A stretch of 64,000 bases of DNA, taken from positions 110,037,969 to 110,101,968 of the forward strand of contig NC_134574.1 in the NCBI RefSeq assembly GCF_050947875.1. Direction: 5' to 3'. Below, one piece after another: positions 46,701 through 60,300 of the stretch. A model generated the notes under the pieces. The model made no database searches and was not told the origin of the DNA. It saw nothing but the letters and a program-made list of their open reading frames with translations. How positions within the stretch are numbered: the stretch's first letter is position 1; the number at the start of each line of letters is the position of its first letter. The DNA is from Dermacentor variabilis. Lineage: Eukaryota; Arthropoda; Arachnida; Ixodida; Ixodidae. The translations under genes and the position numbers were made by a program.

Positions 46701-49700
46701 ATTGGCTTCGGGAAATGTTACTGCATAAATACGCCTAGAATGACTTAAGATTACCGCACCGGATCTGGAACCAGTTAATGACACACTGTTTGTGACATGC
46801 AAAGGCAAGCAAAACTTGGTGACGCCGCGGTGGGGAGGAGATATGCGAACAGACGCGTGTGGGTGCAGCTGAGGTGCTGTACTTATTCTTGGGGTATGCA
46901 TGTGAGTTAGTAAAGATTAATCGCTTTTTATCTTTTGACACACGATGAACAGTCACCCGAACGGGCAACATCAAACGCAAGGAGCAAGCGCAAATGGCGA
47001 TTATCGCAAGAAACGGGACAGGCGTGAACTCTAAGCAAGGATTCACCACGTCTTCTTTGATTGCTGAAAGAGTGCGCGGGGCGTGGACGTAGTATACTTG
47101 CATAGGCTGCTATGAATATATTTACAGTCCATTGAATGACTGCAGACTACTGCGCTATCTGGTCAAAGTACGCACGGTTCGAGAGGACTTCTAACTGCAT
47201 CGTGCTGGGTGGACATAACCTATACGAACGAACTAGCCCAGAAGCAGCCGCGTTTGCAGTATACTCCTGTATTTCCTGCGGCGGTTGCCGGTCACTCCAC
47301 ACGCCCGCAGAAAGAAGGCAGACAGCAGAAAGGACTGCGGTATCATTACAGCCATGAGTCTAGGAGTGTGGACAGCAAAATGAAGGCCTTTTTCTGTGAT
47401 CTTGAGCTAATCTTTTCCCTCACCTCTTCTCTTGCTCCAACGCCTGCATTTTTCTCATGACTCCATGTGCCCGATTGGTAACTTCGACAATGTTCGCCTT
47501 ACCAGGTCGCAAATTTTGGTATATTAGTAGACTAGTATTTACCTAACTTTATACATACACGACATACTTCACTGCTCCTATTTTCTTCTATAATTTTAAC
47601 CGCAAGTACTTGCTGTCATTCATACAGCGGTCTCCATATGTGTTAACGTCACGAGTGACTTTCTTATCTCGTTTCCTTCTCTTTGCAGGATTCTTACCTT
47701 CCTTTCGAGTATGGTCGTGATACTGCACGTTATGCAGCGTATGTTAGTACTTAAGGAATGCATTCACATCTGACATTCAGAAAGGCATGCATTGAAGCTG
47801 AAGTTGAAGCTTAGGGTGGATTGGAGTAAAGGCGTTATATATGTTTCTCCTTCGAGGTCAGCAAGCACAAATACTACATTAAAGTGCTCGCCATGATGTG
47901 GCGGGAATGGAAGATTACTGTAGTTTCTAGCTGCGTGGACAGACCTTGCCGTCTTAATTTCCCTGATATGTCATGCCATTCGGCAGTTTTTGTGAATGAA
48001 CAATGTGGTCCTTTCATAAATACAGTGACTTTTCATCTAGATGAGGATAACCAGTTGATTTCAGTAATAGTTGGCACGAAGGCACATTATGTTGTTTAGA
48101 ATGGGGAGGCGGGATGGGAGGGAGCCTTCTTAGCAAAACCCAAGGGCAGGTGCAGAATGACCCTGCCGGAGTCCACTGATTTGGTCGCTAGGGAGAAGTA
48201 ATCCTTGCATGATGACGCTTGCACTATCTTCAATTCGCGGTCCCTGTGCTGAGCATGGCACCTCCAAATGAAATAGCCTGCAGTCAGTAATGGGACCAGG
48301 CCACAAGAATACGCTCTTTTGGCGCTTCTTTGTCCATGCGGACGTTTTGAAGAGCCGGTTTCATGCCATGAATAGAACTCTGATGAGAAGAAAAAAGCAG
48401 CTCTCCCTCTTAATGACCAGTTCTGTCGCCGACCCTCGAGCACTTGCGGTGCAACTACGTATCTGGAGTTGAGCCTATGCCGCAGCACCGGCCCTGCCCC
48501 GGGGAAAACCCACGCGAATTGTGTCTAGGTCAGGTGGAACACTCCCATGAAGCTTCTTGTTGCATGACTTGCGCTATATACAAACTTAATCGAGATCGGT
48601 TACGTGGTGATGACGTAGAGGAAGAGTCTTTCCATGTTCTACGCCTATATGAATAGGGAAGTCGCAGCAGCCCCCGACCTCAAGCTTTGAATATTTGAAT
48701 GTGAACTTTCTTTTTATTATCGGTTCAGGTACTCCATGACGCCGACCTTCCTGGACAATCTTATGGTACGCAAGGAACTCAAACAGCTGGCCACTGGCGC
48801 CAACATCAAACACTACGGCATCCTTAATGTCGTTACACGTGCCGCCCAACTGTACCACCTGGTGGCAGCGGCAGGAAATCTAATTACGGTGAGGATAACG
48901 GCTGTGCATCACCGGGCCCTGAAAACACTTCGATATTTTAGTGCTTGAAGCCGGTTTCTAGGGTGTCGGATTTTTAAGAGGGCAGTCAACAGAATCTTTG
49001 GTGAATCTAGCAATGTCGGTTTGCGGCGATGAAGCGTCGTTCCTATTGCAGTGCAAAGGTTTTGACCCATCGATACAGCTTCATCACGACACAAATATAG
49101 AGTTATGTTGTAAACTTTTACAACGTATTACGGCTTCAGGTGTTTATATCTTCTGGTGGCAAATGGAATATGAGGAAACGCGTGCGCTGAACTATCTACT
49201 GAAATGGGCAATGTAAAGGAATGCATTCGAAATTAATTATTTTACAGATATACATAAGCGTCAAAGCGTTTACCTAAAAGTACTAGCAGATCAAACGGGA
49301 TGGCTGTCGTTTTTCAGGATCGGTACAGGGGCAGCGAGCCGAACGTCATTTTCCTTCTTTACTCTATGTCCCCATGGTCATTCACACTGTTTTTGCGCTC
49401 TGTTGCGGCAGCTCGTGATATTTCCCTGCTGGCAGACAAAGCGCGCCGGGCAAGTCAGCCAATCGTTCATGGATTGTCAGGCATCAGCCGGGCAACGTGG
49501 GTCACTTCGGTTTTGGCGAGTGTGGTTCAACTCTTTGTAAGGCGTTCAATGTGACAGTTTACCTCTATGAAGCGTTTGGATACAACGTAGGGCCCAACGT
49601 AGTGGGCAAAGAACTTCTGTCACAATTCGCGCTTCCGTCAACGAGTCCAGAGTCACACAAGGTCACCAGGACCGAAGTAAACATGTAGGAGACGGCCGCC

Positions 49701-52700
49701 GTAGCCGAACTTTGAGTGGTCCTGCGAAGGCAAGCGGGGTAGCCGAGCAAGGCGTCGCGCTTCGTCTGCTCCACAGAGCATCTTGGTAGCAAAGTCATTG
49801 TCGTGAGTGAAGTAAGGAAACGTGGCGTTGAGCGTTTAGCGAGGCGGATGAGCATAAAGAAGGAAAAACGGTGAGTCAGCGGTGGTTTCAGATCTCGCAG
49901 TGTTGAATGCGCAGGTGACAAAACGCAGGATGCTGTCCCAGTTCTTTCGCATGAAATTGACATATATGGACAGCGTGCTGGCGGGAGTTTTGTATGTACG
50001 TTCTACCAGACCATTAGTTTGTGGATGGAATGGCGTCGACGGGTGGAAGCTAGATGAACGTAGACGAAGGGACTCTTCTGCAACATTTGTGTCAAATTGT
50101 CGCTCAAGATCGCTGATTATTATTCGAGGAGGCTTATGCCGGATAATGACGGAATTTACTTAGAAAAGGCCAACTCCTTTTGCTGTTGCCGATGGCAGCG
50201 CTGCCCACTCACGATAATGGTTCACGTGATCTACACACACAATAATCCAACGATTGCCGCTCGAGGATTGTGGGAAGGGGCCCCGGAGGTCTGTAACAAC
50301 TTATTCAAAAGGGGTGCAAGAAGGCGGAACTGGCGGAAGGACCATGCGGTGTATTTGTAGGTCGCTTGAAGTGCTGGAATGTGGTGCAGCTGGTGACGTA
50401 CCCCTCAGTATCGTGACCTATCTCGGCCCAGTAAAAGCGGCCTTGTTCACGGTAGAGCGTTCGCGTGGACCCTAGATGGCCTGAATTTGGACCGTCGTGC
50501 GTGGCACAAATTACTGAAAACAGAGGCTCTTGGAGACAACTAAAAGGTAGCACGCGGTCGAGTAGCCCTTTTTTATTGGACGCCGCCACGCAGGCGAAAA
50601 CTGCTATATTTTAAAGGCTTCTGAGCGACCGCGAAGCGTGGCTGGGAGCTGTCATTCTTTTGTTGCTTAAACATTAAGGTTCACATATCAGGAAATCCTG
50701 CAGATAAAGAAGCGATGTATTGATCGAATTTATCAGTTCCACGTTCAGTCGTCGGAAGTGGCAACCGAGTAAGAGAATCAACATCAGCGTGTCGTCGACC
50801 GCTCGTGTAGGAAACAGAATAGTACTCCTGAACGGGTGGAGGATCCCGAAGATTCTCGCCGGCGCAGTGAATGACAGTGCGGGACCACCGTGCAGGGGGG
50901 CGCGTAGAGGTACGAACGAAATCGTTGCAGCGCGATGGCTGTCAAGCACTCTGGCTCAGTACCACTGCAACTGCGCTCAGAGCCACTCACGGAGCGCCTG
51001 GCGTGCGAGATCACGTGCTCACTTTAGCGGATATGCTGAACGAGCACCGCGCCGACGCCAACACCACTCGCGTTGGTGTAAACCTCTATTAGGGCTGAGG
51101 AATCGAAGCGGTGGAATAGGCTGCGACATCAAGAACAACTTTAATAAGCCAAACAAGGAGTCAAACTCTGTGGCTCACTAAAATATAACGCCTTTCTGGA
51201 GAAGGCGTGCAAGAGGATGGGCCACGTTAGCCAATCTGGGAATGAATCGGTGAAAGTATGAGCACAAGTCTAACAAATTGCTTAACTGCTTGCCATCACG
51301 AGGTCGCTTAAATGCCTCTACAGCCGCATTCTTTCGCGGATCTGGTCGTATGTATCTTTCATCCACCTGATGTGCCCGCACAAGAGCTTGTCATTCAATA
51401 AAATGGCAGCTCTTAGAATTGAGGACAAGGCCAGCTTTCTTCAAGCAGTTCAGCACCAACTCCAGGTGCTTGTTACTTTCCTTAAATGTTCGCCGAAAGA
51501 TCACAATGTCGTCCAGGTAGCACGTGCAAATCCCATTTCGAGCCGCGCAGCATAGTGTCTATGAACCTTTCGAGCGTTGCGGGCAGGTTACACACCCCGA
51601 AAGGCATGATATTGGATTCAAATAACCTGTGGCGCGTGGCAAATTATGTTTTTTTCCTATCGTCAATGTGCATAGAATTTGCCAGTAACCTGACCGCAGA
51701 TCAACAGAGGACAAGCTAGGGGCGGCAAAAACGCAAGCGATCGCGTTGTCAGTTCCCGGAAGCGGGTAAACACCTTGTTTAGTAATGGCGGTTATGGAGC
51801 GGTAATCGACCTAGAATAACCACGTACCGTCTTTTTCGCCAATATCACTGGTGCTGCCCAAGGGCTAAGGGATTCTGGAACGACTCCTTTGCTTAGCATT
51901 TCTTCAACTTGACCGCTGATTATGTTGCGGTTTGAGGGAGACACACGATAGGCTTTTTGTCGAATCGGTTGGGCAGATCCTGTGTTGATGCGATGGCGAG
52001 TTCTAAAAGTAGGAATTGATGGCAGGCAGTTGTACTGCGCAAAGTCGAATACCGAGGAACGTTCCGCAAGGAGGACCACCAATGCCTGACGCTCTGGGTG
52101 ACTGGGTGATTTAGCGACCATGGAAATGATCTTCGAGTTCACAACGCATGTTACTGGCGTCTGTCCCTGGAAGTTCTGTACGCACTACACGGGTAACGGC
52201 CAGTGTTCTTGAAATGTGGCAAGCCTTCCGCCTTGAGGCATCGACGCCACTTCAGTGGAAAAATTTATAGCCCACAATCCTCTGCTACCATTCAGTAGCG
52301 ACACCACGGAGCAAGAAACATTTAGGAGTTGAAACTCCGCTGTTTGCGGGGACTAGAAAAGGTCACAAGCCCGTGGAGCCGTTATCGTGCTGGAGGCACC
52401 TGGCGGCCTGGAAAGAAATTACTGCCGTTGAGAGCGTGCAGGAGCCGCCTGCCCGGGCGCTGCATTTTTTTTTCGCTGCGGCTTCTACGACGCGCCGCAT
52501 GGCGCCGCCACTGTATACGGCCCCGTCGGCGCATACAATTGTGACCTTATCTGCTCGCCCGCGCTCGCTCGCGCTGACGGGTGTTTCACCTCCTAAATGT
52601 CTTACTCCGTGACCGACACCATTCAATGAGCGACCAACACATTTTTCTTTAGGCAGTTCACATGTACAGTCGGCGTCGGCCATGTGTAGAGCGCGCGAGC

Positions 52701-55700
52701 GGCGACCGCCGGAGGGCTCCGGAGCCAGCCAGCGACCTCTAATGGCAGTAGCTGGGCCCAAGATTAGAAGCGTCAGCCGCGCGGTCCCAGACGCTTGTTA
52801 TATAGAGCCCAGCAGCTACGTTAGTTGGCGCTGACTGTTGCCAGAGCGCACCGGCGGCGGCCGTTCGCACGCTCCACACAAGGGTGACGCCGACTGTACA
52901 GGATCAGCTGCAGCATCAAAGGGTTGCGACTAGAACAGACAACAGATATACGCATCGCGGATAAAGTGAGCACTGCTGCATCTTCGGGAGCACAAGACAC
53001 ACTCACTTGACAGGGAGAGTCTTGCAATATCACAGATGAAATACTTCCGTCCACGCTGAGTTCTCCCGCTGGGCAGTCAACATTGGCCCTGCACAATTGT
53101 ATAAAGTCGATCTCTAGAATCACATCGCGGGTGGAACAACGAAGAACAGTAAACTGCGTATAAAAAACTCGACCACCCAGAGAAACATTCGCATTGCAAA
53201 CACCATTGGCGCTATAACGTAAAACTATTACAAACTTTTCTAATTCCAATTCTGCAATCAGCCCTCCGTGATTGGTCAAACACTTTTTTGGACCACGCCC
53301 ACCTCACTTGTCTGTCATGCAACGTCAGGAAAACAGCGGTGCCTCCCCATCTGATATGATGTGAATACACTGATTATGCAAGACTGCAAAGAAGAAAAGA
53401 AAAATAGCTATTGCTGACTCGGCGCCTTGTTGCCATTAGACCTCGGCTATTGGTCAAAAGTTTTCGGGTTGCGCCCACTTCACCTGCCTGTCACGCGACG
53501 TCACAAAATCGCGAAAAATCACTGCGTCAAAGTCACGTGCACGCGTTAAAAATGCATTAATATGCCAAAAAAACTAAATTTTTTTCTGAATAGCCGCAGG
53601 CTGTCCCGTTCCGAAAGGAATAAAAGATGGCTGCCACCGATCACTCAGGCACTGACTACTCGCACCTGCCGAAGAGCATGGCTTTTTTTCGGTGTAATAT
53701 AACTTTCTGCCTGGCCATGTAACATTTTCGAGCACTTTCGGCACGTTTATGACCTCATTCTGCCAACCCTTCTCTGTTGATGATCCGTTTTAGCGTCATT
53801 CTCTAGTTTCCGCTGCATGTCGCCGCGATTGTCGCCGGACCACCGCAAGCTAAGTAAGGGAAGGCGCACCAATCACAGACGCCGGTACGAGCCTCTTCAC
53901 CCGGTTATCGATTTTCAGTGCAGTGGCCCGGCCCCATCGAATCCCTCTCCCCTTGAGCGCGCTTCTAGCCTCTTGTGAGCCAATTAGATAAAACAAGCCG
54001 CTCCGTGTAGCCAATGGTATTCGTTTTCAAACAAACAAAAGTTATCTCCCGTGAACGAGGAGAGCGTTTGATTGGTTTGTTGAGACAACCCTGCAGGTGA
54101 CCACCCGATGCTTGCGTCGGCGGTTACGGAAGTTTGACATCAGAAGAGAGGAATAAAAACATATTGGAATATTTTTGCGTTATAGGGCCCCACTCCGATA
54201 TAATGAGCGATATAATAATATAATGAGCGAGCATTAACTCCACGAAAACTTTTGCGCTGGTACCAACGGATCATGACCTTGCGTCCCAGAATATTTTCAA
54301 TCACGACACTCATGACGGAAACAGTTACGCCCGTGCGGAATAAAGCAATGGCAGGCACACCGTGATAAAACACGTGCGCCCTATTCTTCAGCATAATATA
54401 GTCGGAGGTATCTCAGTCGGCTGCAAGAATTTTCCAGTGACCGAACCTTTGTCGACCGCTCTGGCCAGTTTTCCGGCGGGGGAGACGCCAAACGGCGCCG
54501 TGGAGATGACGATGCAGTGCGCCGCCGGGGAGAGGGTAATCGGTGCACTCGGAAAGCTGCGTCAGAGTGCGACCGAAATCAGCTGAACGGTTATGGGTAC
54601 CTTCATCTCCAAAGTAGCTTCCAAGGGTACAGTTACGTGGCCTTTCTTCTTGGAAGCGACCCCCTAGTGCGGAGTTCTCTGGGTGTTCAGTGCGCGAGAT
54701 GCGACTACGGTGCCCTGTACGTCGCGTCGATTACACAAAGCCCGATGGTCGATGTAGGTTACAGTATCTAGATATGCGACCTAGTGTGGCAGAGCTGTAG
54801 CATAGGGGCAGAGGGTGAACTTAGGGATATTGATGAGAATGTTCAGCCGCGCCGTACGTTCATACTAACGAAATTCGTTCCTTACAAGTCAGAGACAGTG
54901 GCTGGTCTACGAGAACGAACGTTGCACGTGTGCTGATGAATGCGTCGGTCCAAATCATCGTGATAGAATGGTTGGGCAGCTTATAAATACAGCGGTCAGT
55001 CTCTAGAACAGTTAAGGCCTGCAGTGTTTACCGAGTGCTGCCAAGGAATCGATGGGATCGCACAAACGGCAACTGGGAAAGCGCAACAGCTGTAATGTGT
55101 CAGCGCATAACGCGCGTATTATTCGTGCTAATGTAGCCCCTCATGGACAGCCTGCCATGTGTTGGGGAGCTCGTGTCGACACTAGCCACAGTCGTCACGT
55201 TAGGCAGCCGTCTGAATTTTGGTGTGATTCGACAAAATCTTCAGTGTTTCAAAGATACGTCAGGGCCGTGCACATCTGATACGGTGTTCAGGTTCTCTTT
55301 TGCAATGAGTAAGTTATGCATGCCTTCTGCGACTTCCTTTAGAAGGTACCCCACTTCATCCTCCTCCGACATTGAAGGGGTTACTGTCTTGTACAGTTTG
55401 AGAACTTCCTGAATGTAAGTGGTGCATGTCCTTCCGGAGATCTGAGCCCTCTAAGCTGACGTTAATTTCACTCGTCCATTCTTACCATCGCAATCGACAA
55501 AACACTTCTTGATGTGCGGAACGGAGCAGGTCCGCGTAGTTAGCGCGTTCGCATGGCTGTGATACCAAACCATCGCCGTATCGACTGAAAAGGAAACAAC
55601 GTTTCTCAGGTGGAAGGCAACATTCCAATGGTTGTACTGGCTTACTCATATATAATAGGTGAGCCACTCACCGACATCTTCTCCCGCCTTTGCGAAGAAC

Positions 55701-57308
55701 ATACGTGGCTCTCGGTAGTGCTTAATAGGAGCTGGTCCTGCCGTATCTCAGTCTTTCGACATGGTGGTGGGCGACGACAAAAGTCCGGCGAGGCGATGGC
55801 TTCTACGAAGCTCTTGAACTGACGCCACTGTCGAAGGTTCGGGAAAGTTGTCCCGCACCGTTCTACCAAATGCTACGCATAACACGTTTATTTAGAAATG
55901 GTAGGCAGATCTATCGGGATGATTGGCGATTTCCGGTATCAGTACAGGCGCAGCCAGCCGAACGTCATCTTCTTTCTCTACTCTCTCTCTTCATGGTGTC
56001 ATTCGCGTTCTTTTTGAACTCTGTTACGAGAGCCCTTGACAATATTGCTTTCCGTGCTCTTTGATTGGCTGAGCCTGATGAACTGGATGAGATGAAAGCA
56101 ATGAAATACCTTGCTTAAGCGTATTTTTATATCAGAAGAATCTGCATGGAACTTACAACAGGCCCATGACTGGGCATCGATCGTGAAGCTAGTCAGGCAC
56201 CAAAATGGATGTATGCGATGTAAATGCGAATATGCTTTGGAATGGGAGATTGTTCGAAAAATGCAGCCCCGGGATTTAAGGTGCAACCTTTATGTAGGAT
56301 AAAGTGAACGTTGGGACGCAATATCCGGAAAACATTCCACGTAATATGCGCCTAGCGGATGCAAACTTGGCCATCCCGACGAAATGCGCCTGTATTCGAG
56401 ATGGGTAGGACCAAGAATGGTAACAGCGAATGGTGTTGTATACTGCCACAACCACCACAGTGAGAAAAGAAGTTAAAATCCTATCGGTCGGGTTCAATAT
56501 CACGTTTTGTGCAGCGTTATCGCTCAGAACACACAAGACACCATAAGCGCATTAAATACTCTCTGTTGTAAAAGTATACAAGTAGAAGTAATGCACTAAA
56601 AAGCTCTGGCTAAGGAAAGTTACAATGCATATGTTCATTGAAAGAGCATAACGACATGGATTAGTGGCTATGGTGCTTAGCTGCTGAGCGCGATGTCAAG
56701 GGTTCAGTACCCCGCAGAAGCGGTTTATTTATCTTTAGGCGCATGATTAAGAAGCCCAGGTGGGCAAAATTGGCGGGCACCCGACATGCTTGGAATTCGA
56801 TCCCCTGCCCTCGGGCTTAGCAGTGCAACGCCAAAGCCACTGCATCACCAAGACGGGTAGTATTTAATATAACGTGCTTATGCAGTACGCAAAATGCTGC
56901 ACCTAAAAAAAGACATTGGAAATGAGAAGACGAGGTTCCATTGACTATTTCCTTGATTATTTATCTTTTGTAGCAGCGCCAACACAATCACATCAAAGCT
57001 GTATTGCTTTCCAGAATGTGGCATATATATGTATATGTATTATTTTTTTATTTATTAATACCTAAAGGCTGCAAATAGGACATTACATGAGGGGTGGGCA
57101 CGTAAAAGGCTGGAATGACGATGATGAAATTAGACATCAGCCAGAACACTGGATCGCAGGTCTAAAGTGCGCTGTATCACGTACGAGTGCAGTGTGTCAG
57201 GGAAGGCCATTCCAGTCTTGGGCAGTTCGGACGAAGAATAAGTGCAGGAACGTAGTGGTGCGGGCTTGCGGCGGGATTACTGAGACTGGAGGGCCTGTTC
57301 GACGAACA

Positions 57309-57370
<62 letters not shown>

Positions 57371-60300
57371 CGAAGTTTCTTTACCCTTCGGCCAGAACAG
57401 CCTTAGAAAAAGTTTGCATGGGCACTGTAGCTCATGGGAAATGCGTAATAAAAGTCATGCGGGTATCTAGAGAACGAAACTACAGCATTTTGAATTCATT
57501 AAAATTTCATAAGGGTAAACTAACACATACGTTAGTGTGATGGAGGTGAGAGGTGGGCGAAGGATATTTGTACAGAATATTTACAAAGAAATGTAGAGCA
57601 AGAGAAGATGTCTGATCCGGCTCACGTGCAAGCGTGCTCCTCGTCGTCTTCATCGCTGTGCCAAACCTCGAGTTTATCCATCTATGAATCGCTCCGCAAC
57701 ATATTCCTCCGGCGGCGGAAGCTCCGTCCTGGCGCTTGCTATAAAGGGGACTAGATAGAAGGGCAATATGGCATCAGCCAGGAAACGTGGACAAAATCAG
57801 GTGCTTGCGAGGCGGTCAAAGAAGCAGTGCCCAGGGGTACAATCTCGTAATTGACGTTACCTAGCTGAGGCAGGGCTTCGTAGGGTCCCGTAACAATATC
57901 AACTTTTCATACGCTCCATGTATGACGAATTCCTGAAATAGGCTGAACCGGAGTCGTAAGCTGAATCTATGTACAGACAAAGGCTGTGCACCTTCCTGCA
58001 GTGTTTGGGGGTGAGTGTTCCGTCACAACAGGTGACGCGGACTCCATCAGGGTGCAGCTTCCGCACGACGTCAAGGCGGCAGGGCGCCTACCGTAATAGA
58101 AGGAATAAGATTATCTAAAGAAAGGCAATGGGGCATTTTGCATTGGTTAACGGGGTGGTGGTGGAAGAATCGCACATGTTCTTCCTTATTGGCCATCACC
58201 TTCACGCGCAAAAACGAGACATTATTGCATCGGGACGTCAGGTAACCGTGATCAGGGGCATGTAATCTCGCATCACGTTATGCTTTGTCTGCCACGCGGA
58301 ACTCACAGAACTCACCGTCATCTACTTGGAATCCACGGATGATCTGAGTGCTCCTTATCGTACATTCCGAACGCAGAAACTGAGGCAGCTGCAGGGAGGA
58401 GACCGGAGCCGGCACATCGTGGTGGCAGCGGGCCTATATAACTACAATGAGATTTACGCCTGGACCACCTATCAGGCCCAGTTCCTCGTGCTTGCCGGGT
58501 GAGGGGAGCGCACACGTGCGCTTTTATGCTTTGAATGCTTGGTAACGCTTGGAATGCTTTGAAAGCGCGCTTGGTAGTTCTTGGTCCTGTAGTTGCATTC
58601 TGCTGTATAGGCTTAGCAGGCATGAACATAGTACCCAATTCTAGTTAGGTATATTCGGTTTTATAGATTGCGTGCATCACTTTGGAGACAAAAAAAACTG
58701 TTTATAGTAGTAAATTTATCAGCCAAGAAGGCTTTTTTTTTACACCAGCAATGACGTCAAGGTTATCTTTATCTAGCCTGAGTAAGAAAAAAAGTATCGT
58801 TGTTTGGGTACCTGAAGCTTATGTTAAGTCGCTTTTAAGCCCTCCAGTAGAGCCTCACATCACCCTATGCGCGCGAATGCGCTATTGGCGCGCAGCGAAT
58901 CATGTGTGGCCGATAGCTGCATTTGTTCATTTTTTTCATCACGTGCAAAGAGTCTACGCGAGGTTCACGGGGTGGAAATATTCATTTGGCCATATAAAAT
59001 TTAGAAAACGATCTGCAGGATAGTTTCCTTTTAATTAAGAGCTTAGTCTGCGTAAAGCGTGGATTGTGTGGACCACGAATTGTGTGGATTCATACAATAT
59101 TATCACTGAACATCTTCCTGGCTTTCACCGCGTTCCTCACGATGTATAAAACTGATTATAGATAAAAAAGTGGCGTTTTGAAATGCTCTCTGGAACTAGA
59201 TTTTCGCCCTATTTTCGGCGTCTTCCTGTTTGTTTATTTCACGCGAATAAAAAGAAAGTAACCAACATTCATTGTCCCATCCAATACGCAGACATCAGTC
59301 CCAGCGATCTCTAGCTACTCCATTATTGTGTCAACCAAATGTACCATTTGCCGTCATATTTGTAATTCTGTCACGCCTCCTAATTCTCGCCTGTATTTGA
59401 CTGATATTTGCCTTCCCATGGTGTCCGTGGGGATACTTCAATAGGCGAGTGCTCGTCTGGTCTACACTTCATAGGACATGCCCCGCTATGATGATGCTTC
59501 CTAATATAACATAGAGCAATATTCACACCTACTTCCTTTTTAATTCATACCGCTGTGTCCCTATTGAAGTAAATTACACACAAAACTTGTTCTTATTCCT
59601 TGGATGCTTGTGCAGTCCTAAAATTCTTTTGAAGCTCCTTTAATATCCTGCCCGTTCCAGCTCCACCGATTGCACCGATTGTTTACTTGTATATCTCTAA
59701 GGAAATTCCTATTTATATGCTAACTACATTTTTATTCAGAACAATACTCTGGCGGTGGCGTCTATGGTATGCCCGCTCTTGCTCCAGCAGTTAATGTTCT
59801 CCGAAAGTTCACCTTTCAAGACCATGTCTCCCTTATGAATCTCGCCGTACACTATTTGCTATTTCCGAAATGGGCGCAGGCCTGCTTTAGATAACGGTTA
59901 ATGTGCGTGTTGCAAAAGCGGGTCAGCAGGTGCAGTAAGTACAGTATGTACAGTGCGGTCCACTGTTAAGGGGAACACTCTAACGTGCGGCTCTCAAACT
60001 GATGGCGCTCTGTAGTTGCAAGTGCCTGCTGACCCAGGGTCAGCGGCTTGTACAAGTGTTTAGAGAGTTTCTAATGCCACTAAACACACATCATGTGCTG
60101 CAAAGTCAGGAAACTGCAGACTTGCCCGGTGAGAAAAATACGCACACGCATAACAATCATGTGTTGCCTTTAACACTGAATCGCACTGTACAGTCGGCTA
60201 ATAGCAGCAGTGGAGGCATCACGGGAGATGGGCGTCGGTGGATGTCCTGCTAGGGGAATAGGCATGCCTTTCCACCACCTCAATAAGAGTCTCGCTCAGT

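Larger units (their letters stand above)
49310..56070 (-). mobile_element. Full-length but dead Ty3/gypsy retrotransposon in intron 5
   Basis: It is bounded by related direct repeats, 49318-49430 and 55940-56050 (shared gccgaacgtcatttt-type block and tctgttgcgg/tctgttacga), taken as LTR remnants. On the minus strand, in order from the right: gag, retropepsin, reverse transcriptase, RNase H, integrase. It has many stops and frameshifts. It is interrupted by a 984-bp TIR transposon inside the protease and by an unexplained GC-rich block (about 52335-52900). It lies antisense to the host gene within its largest intron. Confidence 0.85.
56071..58376 (+). other. Intron 5, part after the gypsy element
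   Basis: It contains SINE fragments, an AT microsatellite, a possible LINE 3' end and a second gypsy fragment, listed separately. No other content recognised. Confidence 0.4.

Noticed and set aside
46735..47103. 122-codon minus-strand frame
   Set aside because: No motif; within an intron; consistent with chance.
58308..58376. Earlier start of exon 6
   Set aside because: Using the acceptor at 58308 breaks phase with exon 5; the acceptor at 58376 restores it.
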